In this document: positions 17,167 through 26,100 of the stretch, in pieces
How positions within the stretch are numbered: position 1 is the stretch's first letter
How the letters are laid out: each line of letters starts with the position of its first letter
Assembly: GCF_003253745.1 (NCBI RefSeq)
Contig: NZ_MZXV01000064.1
Coordinates: 1 to 64,000, forward strand
Length of the DNA stretch: 64,000 bases
Source: Mesorhizobium kowhaii
GTDB lineage: Bacteria > Pseudomonadota > Alphaproteobacteria > Rhizobiales > Rhizobiaceae
Direction of reading: 5' to 3'
Made by a program: the position numbers and the translations under genes
The notes under the pieces: generated by a model
What the model saw: only the letters and a program-made list of their open reading frames with translations
Database searches by the model: none
Told to the model about the DNA's origin: nothing

Positions 17167-18689
17167 CTCGAGATCCCGGTTCTGCTGGCCATGTGCACGC
17201 CATGGGTGCACGCCAGATTTACATGGCGCTTCGAGACCAGATTCTTGGCGGTGTTTATGACACCGGTAGTCAGCTGCCGTCGTCGCGGGGGCTGGCAAAT
17301 GAACTCGGCGTTTCGCGAACGACCGTCACCGTCGCCTACGAGCAGTTGGCCGCGGAAGGCTTCATAGACGTCCGGCAAGGCGCACGACCTCGCGTTGCAT
17401 CTTCGCTGATCGGTCACGAGGCGAGCAGCACCGTCTCAAAACGCGCCGGCCCAATTCATCTTTCCGCCTACGGCGAGAGACTGCGCGCCAGTTCGCCTTG
17501 GCCCGATTACCTGCCCAACCGGTTGAAAGTGGATTTCCGTTATGGCGACCTCGCGCCGTCCGATTTCCCGGTGCTGATGTGGAAGCGCGCCATGAACGCG
17601 GCGATGTCGCAACGCCCTGGGCGCCTGGCTTATGACGATCCGCGCGGATCGCCTCGCCTGCGCCAAGCGCTGCAGGGATATTTGTGGCGCGCCCGAACCC
17701 TGAGCTGCGAGGTCGAGCAGATCATCATCGCAAGCGGCTCGCAGCAGGGTCTCGACCTTTGCGCGCGCTTGCTGCTCGATCCTTCCGACAGCTTCGTGGT
17801 GGAGGACCCGTGCTACAGGATGGCGCGCCAGGTCTTTGCCAGCACAGGCGCGAGGCCTGTTTCTGTCGCCGTCGATGCAGACGGATTGAAGACGGAGCTG
17901 CTTGAGGGGATCACGGCGCGGCTGGCCTATGTCACGCCGTCGCATCAGTTTCCGCTCGGCGGCGTGTTGCCGGTCTCGCGCCGGTATCAGCTCCTCGAAT
18001 GGGCCCGGCGCAACGACGCCTATGTGATCGAGGACGACTACGATGGCGAGTACCGCTACGACATTCGTCCAGTGCCCCCGCTACACAAGCTGGAGGATCG
18101 CAGCTCTGTCATTTATCTCGGCACGATCTCCAAGACGCTGTCGCCGATGCTGCGCATTGGCTATCTCGTGGTCCCCCCGGAATTGCAGGACGTCTTCGCG
18201 ACGGCCAAGCAGCTTCTGGACAGGCATTCTCCGGTGGCGGAGCAGGAGGCCCTGGCCTCGCTCATCGAAAGCGGCGGCTATGAAAGCCATGTGCGGCGCG
18301 TCCGCCGTCTGAACGGCGAGCGCCGAGAGACCCTACTCGCCGCCCTTCGACGCGCGTTCGCAGACCGTATCGTCATCGAAGGCGCTGATGCCGGGCTGCA
18401 TGTCGTCGTCTGGTTCAAGGACCTCCGTCGGTCATTGGAGGACGTGCTGGTTGAAGAGGCGCGACGAGAAGGCGTGGGTGTTCATTCAATATCGCCGCTC
18501 TACGGTCGGGAAACGGATGAAGGCCGCGCCGACCGGATCGGATTGGTGATGGGCTATTCCGCCTTGACCACGCGCCAGATCGAGAACGGCGTTCGATTGC
18601 TCACGGACGCTGTCCAACGGGTGAGAAAGAGCTCTCCGGACCCTTCGCACTGCACGCAAGGTGCCGGCCGGCACGACGAACAGGCCTGA
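17142..18689 (+). CDS. MocR/PdxR-type transcription regulator (GntR HTH + aminotransferase fold)
   Basis: 515 residues from GTG 17142. Starts at 17157 or 17202 are also possible, and 17202 leaves the promoter repeats free. An N-terminal winged helix (IYMALRDQILGGVYDTGSQL, PSSRGLANELGVSRTTVTVA) is joined by a linker to a fold-type I aminotransferase domain. IIASGSQQGLDLCARLLLDP and IEDDYDGEYRYD are typical, and the PLP lysine sits in LGTISKTLSPMLRIGYL. These proteins sense a PLP-linked ligand and usually regulate the gene beside them, here the PLP lyase operon. Confidence 0.92.
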   Translation: MVMIEMVQSRDPGSAGHVHAMGARQIYMALRDQILGGVYDTGSQLPSSRGLANELGVSRTTVTVAYEQLAAEGFIDVRQGARPRVASSLIGHEASSTVSKRAGPIHLSAYGERLRASSPWPDYLPNRLKVDFRYGDLAPSDFPVLMWKRAMNAAMSQRPGRLAYDDPRGSPRLRQALQGYLWRARTLSCEVEQIIIASGSQQGLDLCARLLLDPSDSFVVEDPCYRMARQVFASTGARPVSVAVDADGLKTELLEGITARLAYVTPSHQFPLGGVLPVSRRYQLLEWARRNDAYVIEDDYDGEYRYDIRPVPPLHKLEDRSSVIYLGTISKTLSPMLRIGYLVVPPELQDVFATAKQLLDRHSPVAEQEALASLIESGGYESHVRRVRRLNGERRETLLAALRRAFADRIVIEGADAGLHVVVWFKDLRRSLEDVLVEEARREGVGVHSISPLYGRETDEGRADRIGLVMGYSALTTRQIENGVRLLTDAVQRVRKSSPDPSHCTQGAGRHDEQA

Positions 18690-18803
18690 CTTATGACGTT
18701 CGGCGATCTGCTGGACTGCCGACTGGATCAGGAAAAATCGCAAAAACTGGCTCTGTCAGTCAGGCCAGTGCGCAGGCAGAGGTTATCGTCGGATCAGGCT
18801 TCG

Positions 18804-19085
18804 TCAGCCGGCGAACAGCTCCTTGTAGCCGGTCGTAACCATCCAGTTCGCCCGGTCGATATGGCTGCGAAGCGCCTTGCGCGCCCGGACCGGTTCGCGT
18901 GCCGGGTCGATGCCGAGAATGAGATCGGCCATCTCCTCTTCGCTGGCATTGTCGGTGCAGGCATCCAGGATGCGCAGGTAGATCGTGAAATGCTCCCTGT
19001 CGTAGCTCGTCAGGTTCTCCGCCCAGGGGACTTCGTCGCGCAGGGGTGAGCTTTGCTTCTCGTCTGTTGCCGTTGATCGATTCAT
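18804..19085 (-). CDS. DUF2285-type small protein, QseM-like antiactivator candidate
   Basis: 93 residues from ATG 19085. An upstream TTG at 19127 would extend it into the operator and is less likely. YDREHFTIYLRILDACTDNA, EEMADLILGIDPAREP, and IDRANWMVTTGYKELFAG look like a DUF2285 domain: an (H/A)xxWM-GYxxLL-type ending. In ICEMlSymR7A the antiactivator QseM is a small DUF2285 protein divergent from the HTH regulator QseC, and it blocks quorum-sensing activation of ICE excision. The layout here is the same (small DUF2285, divergent small XRE protein, two palindromes between). The assignment rests on domain, size and layout, not on alignment. Confidence 0.72.
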   Translation of the reverse strand: MNRSTATDEKQSSPLRDEVPWAENLTSYDREHFTIYLRILDACTDNASEEEMADLILGIDPAREPVRARKALRSHIDRANWMVTTGYKELFAG

Positions 19086-19119
19086 GTCTGCCGCGAACCT
19101 CGCCCGTCGAGCGCCAGTA

Positions 19120-19153
19120 TATCCCAAAATGGGATAATCCGAAAGCGGGATTA
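19120..19153. promoter_or_regulatory. Two overlapping palindromic operators (QseC-type)
   Basis: TATCCC-aaaat-GGGATA (19120-19136) and TAATCC-gaaagcg-GGATTA (19135-19153) are perfect inverted repeats of closely related sequence, overlapping by two bases. They lie 35-68 bp from the DUF2285 start and 39-72 bp from the HTH start. Two similar but unequal sites between divergent regulator genes suit a lambda-like switch with one strong and one weak site. Confidence 0.75.
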
Positions 19154-19191
19154 GTCGCTGAGCCGGTCTTTACCCTGACCGGTTCGCCTGC

Positions 19192-19425
19192 ATGCCCAAA
19201 TCTCTTCGATCGCCCCGTCACCGGCGGTTTCTGACCCGGCTGATTTCGCTGCGCAAGGCCAAAGGCCTGACCCAGGCGCAATTGGCTGAGACGCTTGGTC
19301 GTCCGCAATCCTTCGTGGCCAAATACGAGGGTGGAGAGCGCCGTCTCGATGTCCTTGAGTTTCTCGACGTGACCGCGGCACTTGACGCTGATGCGTGCGA
19401 GATTCTGTCCAGCCTGCGGTCCTAG
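19192..19425 (+). CDS. XRE-family HTH regulator, QseC-like candidate
   Basis: 77 residues, essentially one Cro/C1 helix-turn-helix: FLTRLISLRKAKGLTQAQLA then ETLGRPQSFVAKYEGGERRL, followed by LEFLDVTAALDADACEIL. Its size and single domain fit QseC, the regulator that binds two operators and controls both its own gene and the divergent qseM. No toxin gene follows, which argues against an antitoxin. A GCACCCG-c-CGGGTGC hairpin at 19448-19462 lies 23 bp after the stop, but it has no T tract. Confidence 0.75.
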   Translation: MPKSLRSPRHRRFLTRLISLRKAKGLTQAQLAETLGRPQSFVAKYEGGERRLDVLEFLDVTAALDADACEILSSLRS

Positions 19426-19798
19426 CTGAGCGTCCGCGCGCCTGACGGCACCCGCCGGGTGCTCGTGAACCGAGCCCGCTTTTCCTTCGCCAGGCTCAGG
19501 CGGTCTCGGCCATCCGGCTTCGCCCCCTGACGCGCGCAGCCTGTCGGCTGCCGACGGTCGCCGGCCGTCCGGCCGTCGCGGTCTGTCTGTTGGCCTTTCC
19601 CGGCGGCGCGCGGTGGGCGGCTCTCCCTTCTAGGCCAGCCGCGGCATCCCGCAACCCTGCGCTTGCGCTCCGGGTCCTCCTCTTCGTTCCGGTCCTTCGG
19701 ATGCGGTCCGCCTTCGACGGCAGGCCTTTCCGGTCGCGACTCGCCGCCCACCCCGCTTCCGGGGAAAGGCGCGCGATTGGTGAGCGGAGGATGAAACG
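19426..19798. other. GC-rich leader upstream of ardC, no gene
   Basis: 373 bp with no supported gene. It starts with the small GC hairpin at 19448-19462 and continues with GC-rich, repeat-like text (GGCCGTCCGGCCGTCGCGG). It probably carries the ardC promoter and may form RNA structure. The long minus-strand frame across it (19496-20611) is an antisense shadow of ardC. Confidence 0.45.
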
Positions 19799-20764
19799 AT
19801 GCGTGCAAACAGCAAACGTTCCGGCAGCGGAGAGGTTGGCGCGCGCAGGGGCGGGCGCTCGGGCGCCAGCCTCTATCAGGAGATCACCGACCGCATTATC
19901 GCCGAGCTGGAGCGCGGCACCGTGCCATGGGTCAAGCCATGGGGGAGCGCAAAGGCCGGCCTTGGGCTGCCGAGGAACGCGGCCACCCAGCGCGCCTATT
20001 CCGGCATCAATATCCTGATCCTGTGGGGCGCGGTCATCGAACGCAGCTACCCCAGCCAGAACTGGCTGACCTTCCGGCAGGCGCTTGGCCTTGGCGGCAA
20101 CGTCAGGAAGGGCGAGCGCGGCACCACCATCGTGCATGCCGACCGCTTTGTTCCCAAAGACGAGAAGCAACGCGCCAAGGCCGATGGCGAAGAGCCACAG
20201 GCAGTGCCTTATCTGAAGCGCTTCACCGTCTTCAACGTCGCGCAGTGCGATAACCTGCCGGATCATCTTTATGCCGCCGCCGAGCCGCTGCCCGCGCGCG
20301 AGATCGTCCCGCAGGCCGAGGCGGTCATTCGCAGTAGCGGCGCGGATTTCAGGATCGGCGGCGATCGCGCTTTCTACATGCCGGGCAGCGACACCATCCA
20401 GGTGCCGCCGCAGCCGGCGTTCCTTCACCAGATCGACTACTACCGCACCTGCTTTCACGAACTCGGCCACTGGACCGGCCACCCGGCAAGGCTTGCCCGC
20501 GACCTCTCCGGCTCGTTCGGCTCCAAGGCCTATGCGCGCGAGGAACTGGTCGCCGAAATCACCGCCGCCTTCGTCTGCTCCAGTCTCGGCATCGAGCCGA
20601 CCGTGCGCCATGCCGATTACATAGGCTCATGGCTGAAGGTGCTGCGCGAGGACAACCGCGCCGTTTTCCGCGCCGCCAGCCATGCCTCGAAAGGTGCCGA
20701 TTTCCTGCTTGGCCGCAACGCCGATGCCGAAGGCGCGGCGGACCTCCGGGAGATCGCGGCATGA
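19799..20764 (+). CDS. ardC: ArdC-type antirestriction protein (ssDNA-binding domain + zincin)
   Basis: 321 residues. The N-terminal part (YQEITDRIIAELERGTVPWV, KPWGSAKAGLGLPRNAATQR, YSGINILILW) is the ArdC/TraC-like single-strand DNA-binding domain. The C-terminal part carries a gluzincin motif, TCFHELGHWTGH, with EELVAEITAAFVC supplying the third zinc ligand. ArdC proteins enter recipients with conjugating DNA and blunt restriction. It is followed by DUF2958 and parB-like genes, the usual set in rhizobial plasmids and ICEs. Confidence 0.92.
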   Translation: MRANSKRSGSGEVGARRGGRSGASLYQEITDRIIAELERGTVPWVKPWGSAKAGLGLPRNAATQRAYSGINILILWGAVIERSYPSQNWLTFRQALGLGGNVRKGERGTTIVHADRFVPKDEKQRAKADGEEPQAVPYLKRFTVFNVAQCDNLPDHLYAAAEPLPAREIVPQAEAVIRSSGADFRIGGDRAFYMPGSDTIQVPPQPAFLHQIDYYRTCFHELGHWTGHPARLARDLSGSFGSKAYAREELVAEITAAFVCSSLGIEPTVRHADYIGSWLKVLREDNRAVFRAASHASKGADFLLGRNADAEGAADLREIAA

Positions 20765-20843
20765 GCGCGCCCGATCCCAATTCCGCGCAAGGCACAGAGG
20801 CCGCGCGCAACCGACCCGACCCGTTCCGACAAGGAGATTTGCG

Positions 20844-21263
20844 ATGATCCTGATCACCGATGAACTGCGCGCCCGGCTTCTCGCCAATGGCGCAACTGAC
20901 ACCGAAACCGACCATGTCCCGGTGGTAAAACTGTTCGATCCAACCGGGCCTGCGACCTGGCTTCTGACTGAACTTGACGCCGACGGCGACACGCTCCTTG
21001 GCCTTTGCGACCTCGGTTTCGGCTTTCCCGAACTCGGCAGCATCAGCCTTGCCGAGGTTGAAAGCGTCAACGGGCGGCTTGGCCTCGGCATCGAGCGCGA
21101 CTTGTGTTTTCACGCGCGCTTTCCGCTCTCCGTCTATGCCGATGCCGCACGCAGCGCCGGCCACATCACCGAAGCCGAGCGGCTTCTGCGACAGGCAGCG
21201 GGCGCCCTTGCAAAGCCCCATCCCGAGATTCCGCCCGACAGGGCGGAACCAGCGCGCCGATAG
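20844..21263 (+). CDS. DUF2958 family protein
   Basis: 139 residues from ATG 20844, with AAGGAGA upstream. MILITDELRARLLANG, VVKLFDPTGPATWLLTELD and LCDLGFGFPELGSISLAEVE are the recognised DUF2958 blocks. The function is not known; it nearly always sits beside ardC and parB-like genes on conjugative elements, as here. The tail after about residue 115 (GALAKPHPEIPPDRAEPARR) is element-specific. Longer frames back to 20682 lack a ribosome site. Confidence 0.88.
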   Translation: MILITDELRARLLANGATDTETDHVPVVKLFDPTGPATWLLTELDADGDTLLGLCDLGFGFPELGSISLAEVESVNGRLGLGIERDLCFHARFPLSVYADAARSAGHITEAERLLRQAAGALAKPHPEIPPDRAEPARR

Positions 21264-21340
21264 GCGCAAAAACGGTCCCCGCAGCGCCGGCCTTCGGCCT
21301 CAGCGGCGGGACATCCCACCCGAAACGAAGGAGAAGACCC

Positions 21341-23071
21341 ATGCAGCTTGCCCACATTGCCCTCGACAGGCTCAACATTTCCGCCGCCAACATGCGCCAG
21401 GGCAAACGCGCGCCCGATATCTCCGACATCCTGCCGTCCGTGCGCGCGCGCGGTGTCCTTGTGCCGCTGCTGGTGCGCCCCAACGGCTCGCCGGAAAGTT
21501 TTGAGATCGTCGCCGGACGGCGGCGCTATTTCGCGGCCAGATCGCTCGCCGACGAGCGCGGCGAGGCCGACCCCTTGCCCTGCGCCATCATGGAAGACGG
21601 CGACGACGCCAATGCGCTCGAGGCCTCGCTGATCGAAAACATCGCCCGGCTCGATCCCGACGAGGTGTCGCAATGGGAGACGTTTTCGCGGCTCATCAGT
21701 CAGGGCCGCACCGTTGCCGACATCGCCGCGACCTTCGGCATCACCGAACTGATGGTCAAACGCATTCTGGCGCTTGGCGACCTCTTGCCCAATATCCGCG
21801 AAGCCTACCGGCGCGACGAGATCGACGCCGAGACGGCGCGCCATCTCACCATGGCCTCGAAATCGCAGCAGAAGGACTGGCTGGCGCTGTTTGCCGATCC
21901 CGAACAATACGCACCGCGCAGCTACCAGTTGAAGCAGTGGCTGTTCGGCGGCCAGTCCATCTCCACCAAGGTGGCTTTGTTCGCCATCGAGGATTACCCC
22001 GGCCTGATCGTCTCCGACCTGTTCGGCGAAGACAGCTATTTCGCCGATGCCGACCTGTTCTGGCAAAAGCAGAATGAGGCGATTGCCGCCAGACGCGACG
22101 CCTGTTTGGAAGCCGGCTGGTGCGAGGTGGTCGTGCTGGAACCGGGGCAGCATTTCCACGCCTGGGATCACGAAAAGACGCCCAAGAAGAAAGGCGGCAA
22201 GGTCTTCATTGCGGTTACGCATCGCGGCGAGGTCGAGTGTCACGAGGGCTGGCTTTCGTGCAAGGAAGCCCGCCGCGCCCGCGAGACGAGCGAGGGCGAT
22301 GACAATCCCGAAACGCCCGCCAAGCCGTCGCGACCGGAACTCACTGGCCCGATGCAGAACTATGTCGATCTGCATCGCCATGCCGCCGTGCGCGCCGCTA
22401 TGCTCGACCATCCCGCCGTGGCGCTGCGCCTGATCGTGGCGCATGCCATCGCCGGTTCCGGCCTTTGGCAGGTGCGGCCCGAGCCGCAGCGCGCGGCCAA
22501 CGAGACCATCGCCGCAAGCCTTGCCGGCTGCAAGGCCGAAGCCGCTTTCGCCGAGAAACGGCGCGCGGTCCTGGCCCTGCTCAGCTCGCCGGACGACGAT
22601 GGCAGGGTCGCCGGCGGCAATGGCGACGCCTTTGCTCTCGCCAGCGTCTTCGCCCGGCTTTTGACGCTTTCGGAGGATGATGTCATGCGCGTCCTGGCCA
22701 TCGTCATGGCCGAGACGCTCGAAGCCGGCAGCGCCGTCATCGAGGCGCTCGGCAACCATCTGAACGTCGACATGGGCGCTTGCTGGCAAGCCGACGACGC
22801 CTTCTTCGATCTGCTGCGCGACAAGGAAGTCGCCAATTCGATGCTCGCCGATGTCGGCGGCAAGCATGTCGCGGACGGCAATGTCGCCGAGAAGGTCAAG
22901 ACGCAAAAGAAGATCATCCGCGACTTGCTTGCGGGCGAAAACGGGCGCCAGAAGATCGAGACATGGCTGCCGCGCTGGATGAAATTCCCGGCCGAAAGCT
23001 ACACCGATCGAGGCGGCTTCCGCACCGCCGACCAGTGGGCACGCGTTAAGCCGCTGTTCGCCTCCAAATGA
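21341..23071 (+). CDS. ParB-like nuclease-domain protein of conjugative elements
   Basis: 576 residues from ATG 21341. Residues ~1-110 are a ParB/Srx N-terminal domain (VRARGVLVPLLVRPNGSPES, FEIVAGRRRYFAARSLA, ASLIENIARLDPDEVSQWET). An HTH of the KorB/ParB middle type follows (RTVADIAATFGITELMVKRI). The long C-terminal part (~250-576) is shared by ICE/plasmid homologues and has no known domain I can name. The gene is not paired with a ParA here, so it may regulate or process element DNA rather than partition it. Part of its sequence (22008-22075 and 22370-22530) recurs, damaged, at 39487-39747. Confidence 0.88.
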   Translation: MQLAHIALDRLNISAANMRQGKRAPDISDILPSVRARGVLVPLLVRPNGSPESFEIVAGRRRYFAARSLADERGEADPLPCAIMEDGDDANALEASLIENIARLDPDEVSQWETFSRLISQGRTVADIAATFGITELMVKRILALGDLLPNIREAYRRDEIDAETARHLTMASKSQQKDWLALFADPEQYAPRSYQLKQWLFGGQSISTKVALFAIEDYPGLIVSDLFGEDSYFADADLFWQKQNEAIAARRDACLEAGWCEVVVLEPGQHFHAWDHEKTPKKKGGKVFIAVTHRGEVECHEGWLSCKEARRARETSEGDDNPETPAKPSRPELTGPMQNYVDLHRHAAVRAAMLDHPAVALRLIVAHAIAGSGLWQVRPEPQRAANETIAASLAGCKAEAAFAEKRRAVLALLSSPDDDGRVAGGNGDAFALASVFARLLTLSEDDVMRVLAIVMAETLEAGSAVIEALGNHLNVDMGACWQADDAFFDLLRDKEVANSMLADVGGKHVADGNVAEKVKTQKKIIRDLLAGENGRQKIETWLPRWMKFPAESYTDRGGFRTADQWARVKPLFASK

Positions 23072-23191
23072 GTCAATCAAGCCCGAGCGGCGGTTCTCTC
23101 AAGTGCCGCCGCTCGGGCGTCCGGGTGCCAGCATGCTGACTGACGGAAGCGCGTCAGCGGCAGCATTTATGACGATTACGCCGGTCTGCCA

Positions 23192-26100
23192 TCAAAATCC
23201 CACTGTCAGATCTGCCTTGATGCCGTTCTCGCTCACGTCGCGCGAAAACTGGCCGGCGTAGGACAGGCCGACCTTCGCGTTGGCAACGATGCCGACGTCG
23301 AAGCCCGCCTCGACGACAAGTGCGTCCCTGGCGACCGACAAGCCTTCGACCATGAACGCCTGGCCGCCGGCGAAGGCGAGGCTCTGTTGCGCCGAGACAT
23401 CGCCGAAGGCATGGTTCCAGCCGAGCATGCCGCGCACCGTGAGCACGGTGTTTTCGCGAGCCAGGAATTCCTGCGAAAACCGCAGGCCGAGTCTCGTGAC
23501 ACCGAGATCGGTCGAACTGGAGGGCCCCGTGAGCGCAGTCGGGCCCCCGTCCTCCTGAATACCGTTGCTCCGCAGATGCACGTAGCGAGCGCCGGCAAAA
23601 GGCTCAATTGCGCCGTAGCCGGTATCGAGCCGATAGCCCGTCTCTCCGAAAAGCTGCACCGTCTGGCCATCATAGGACGACGCATGCCGGTTGACGACGC
23701 CGCCCGGCAGCATGGCGTGACGCGTGGTGTCGATCTCATGTTGGGCGAATGTGGCACCCACACGCAGGCCAACGGCGTCCCACTGCGCGCCGCCATACAA
23801 ACCCACTTGGTAACTGTCCACCGAGGCATGGCCGGTGGTGGAATTGAGCGCAGTGCTGCCGTGACCCAGCAGCAGGCCAAGCCGCCACGTCTCGTTCACC
23901 ATGCCGTCGATACCGGTGGCGATGCCGCCAAGGTGACGATTGAAATCCGAGGCGTTGCCGTCGCTGCCGACATGTGCCCACGATCCATAGGCCTCACCCC
24001 ACAGCGTGATACCATGTCTGGTTGGCTGCATGGCGGCAATGGCGTCGCTGCGGGTCGGCGCGGTTTCCGCTCCATATTCGGCCGGTTCGACGGTCGATTG
24101 CGGTCTTCCCGCCACGCCGCCGAAGCCGGACCGCACCCGATCGATGGCCGCCTGGCCGATGAACTGCCCGTCCTGCGCCAACACCCCCTTCAGCGTGGCG
24201 TGAATTTCTCCCGAAAGCGATTGGTACGCAGCAGAAAGGCTGTCCGCTGGGGTTGCCAACGCGACCGTGTCATGGATCGCATTGCCGAGCCCGAGCGCCT
24301 CGAGCGCGGCGGCCGTCGTCTTCTGGTTTCTGGTAAGGGCGAAATCGGCAAAGCCGCGGCCATTGCGAGATACATTGAGGTGAACTTCATTCTGCAGGTA
24401 CGAGAGCGTCGTGTCGAAAAAGGAAAACCCTTGCGTGCCGTCGAACTGGCCGCTGACCCCGCCGGTCGAGGTGATGATGGTATAGGTCCGGTCCATCAGC
24501 GCCTTTAGCCGCTGTTGCGGGGTAGCGCCGGCTTCCGGGGTGATCACCACCACACCCCCCAACAGGGTTGTCGCGCCTTTGACGACGAGCCGATCGCCCT
24601 TGTTTGCGCCAACCTCGATATGGAGCGCACTGTCCTTGTTGAAGATCACGTCGCCGGTCGATGTCAGCGTGCCGATCGAGTTGCCGGGCGACACGACGCC
24701 ACCGCCGGCCACGTCAATGCCGCCGACTGCGCCGATGCCGCCCAACGTGCCGAGTTTGTTGACGACGACCTTCGAGGTGATCGAGCCGTCCACCGCAAAC
24801 AGGCCGCCATTGATCAAGGTATCGCCCCTATAAGTGCTGTGACCGGTCAGCCGCAGCGTCCCGGCGCCGGATTTGGTAAGGCCTCCCAGATAGTTGTTGG
24901 GATCGGTAAGTTTGGCGGTGAGTTTCGACACGAGGGCCTCATGGGCATTGAACTCGGAGATTGCCCCGGCGACCCGCTCCTCGGCGATCGTTCCCCGTAT
25001 CCTGTCCAGGCTGCCTTCGGGGGTTCCGGTGAAGTCGACGAACTGCGCCGTCTGCCAGATGCTCGTGTTGGGTGCCGTGGCCTGGAACGCGTTAAACAGG
25101 GAGACGGCGATCGGATTTGCACGCATGGCGTTTTCAGCCGCGTAGATGGCCTTTTTGGAGCCGCCTTCGGATGCTTGCTCGCGAACCCGAACCAGCTCGA
25201 TCGCCTCGTTGAAGGCGTCGGGCGTCACCTCTGCCGCGACGTCGTTCCTGATTTTCTGGATGGCCTCCTCTCTCACCCCGTTCTGCCAACGCTCGGCGAC
25301 CTTCTTTGCTTGCCAATCGGCGATCGTACGCTGGTCCTCGCCCTTGCGCTGATCCAGGGCGTCCTGCGAGATGTCGTTGCTCCAGATGTCCTCGCCCGAG
25401 CCGCGATAGAAGCCGGGCAGCTTTGCCTCGAAGCGCTCCAGGAACTGACCGGGGCCTTTCAGCGCCTTCTCCAGATCGATGCGCCCCCAGCCGAAAACCT
25501 CGTCGACGCCGGCGTCGCCGAGGTCAGCTGACGTCGTTTTGAGGATTTCGTTGATCTCGCCATTGGCGAGGTAGGGATAGCGTTCTTTGAGCACGCCAAA
25601 AGCGCCGGAGGCGAACGGACCGGCCATGGAGGTGCCGCTGAACTTGCCATAGGCCGGGTGCAGGCGGTCGTCGTTGACGATGTCGCCCGGCTTCAGGCCG
25701 GTGCTGTCGCCCGCTGGAAAGCTGCTGTTGATCTTAGTCCCCGGCGCGGCCACGCAATAATACTTCGCGTAGCCGCAATTGCTGGAAAAACTGCTCTTCG
25801 AATAGCCTTGCGGATTTTCCGCGTCGGCGACGACGCTCATCGTCGTCAGCCAGTATTTTTCGATGTCGGGCACGAAGCTGGCAAGCCCGGCCATCGCGTC
25901 CGGCTCCTGGCCGTGGTCGTTGCCGGCCGACATTTCGACGACGATGCCGCTGCGCGCCGCCTTGATGGCGCCGTCATAGGCGCCGCCATCGGGCGTGCCG
26001 CGGATCGCCTCGATCTCCTGGAACTGCGCATAGGCCTGCGTGTAGGACCACGACGGGCCCGGGAGGCCGATGACCCAGCTGTTCGTGACGATGTCGACGC

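Noticed and set aside
19496..20611. Long minus-strand open frame opposite ardC
   Set aside because: It mirrors a strongly supported coding frame (HELGH zincin) in GC-rich DNA and has no family resemblance of its own.
20761..20847. 28-residue frame overlapping the ardC stop
   Set aside because: Too short, no Shine-Dalgarno, no recognisable peptide; more likely the leader of the DUF2958 gene.
21134..23080. 648-residue minus-strand frame opposite the parB-like gene
   Set aside because: Antisense shadow: the plus strand has clear ParB motifs, while the minus reading is compositionally odd and motif-free.
24515..25531. Plus-strand frames opposite the autotransporter
   Set aside because: Low-complexity readings antisense to a complete S8 autotransporter.
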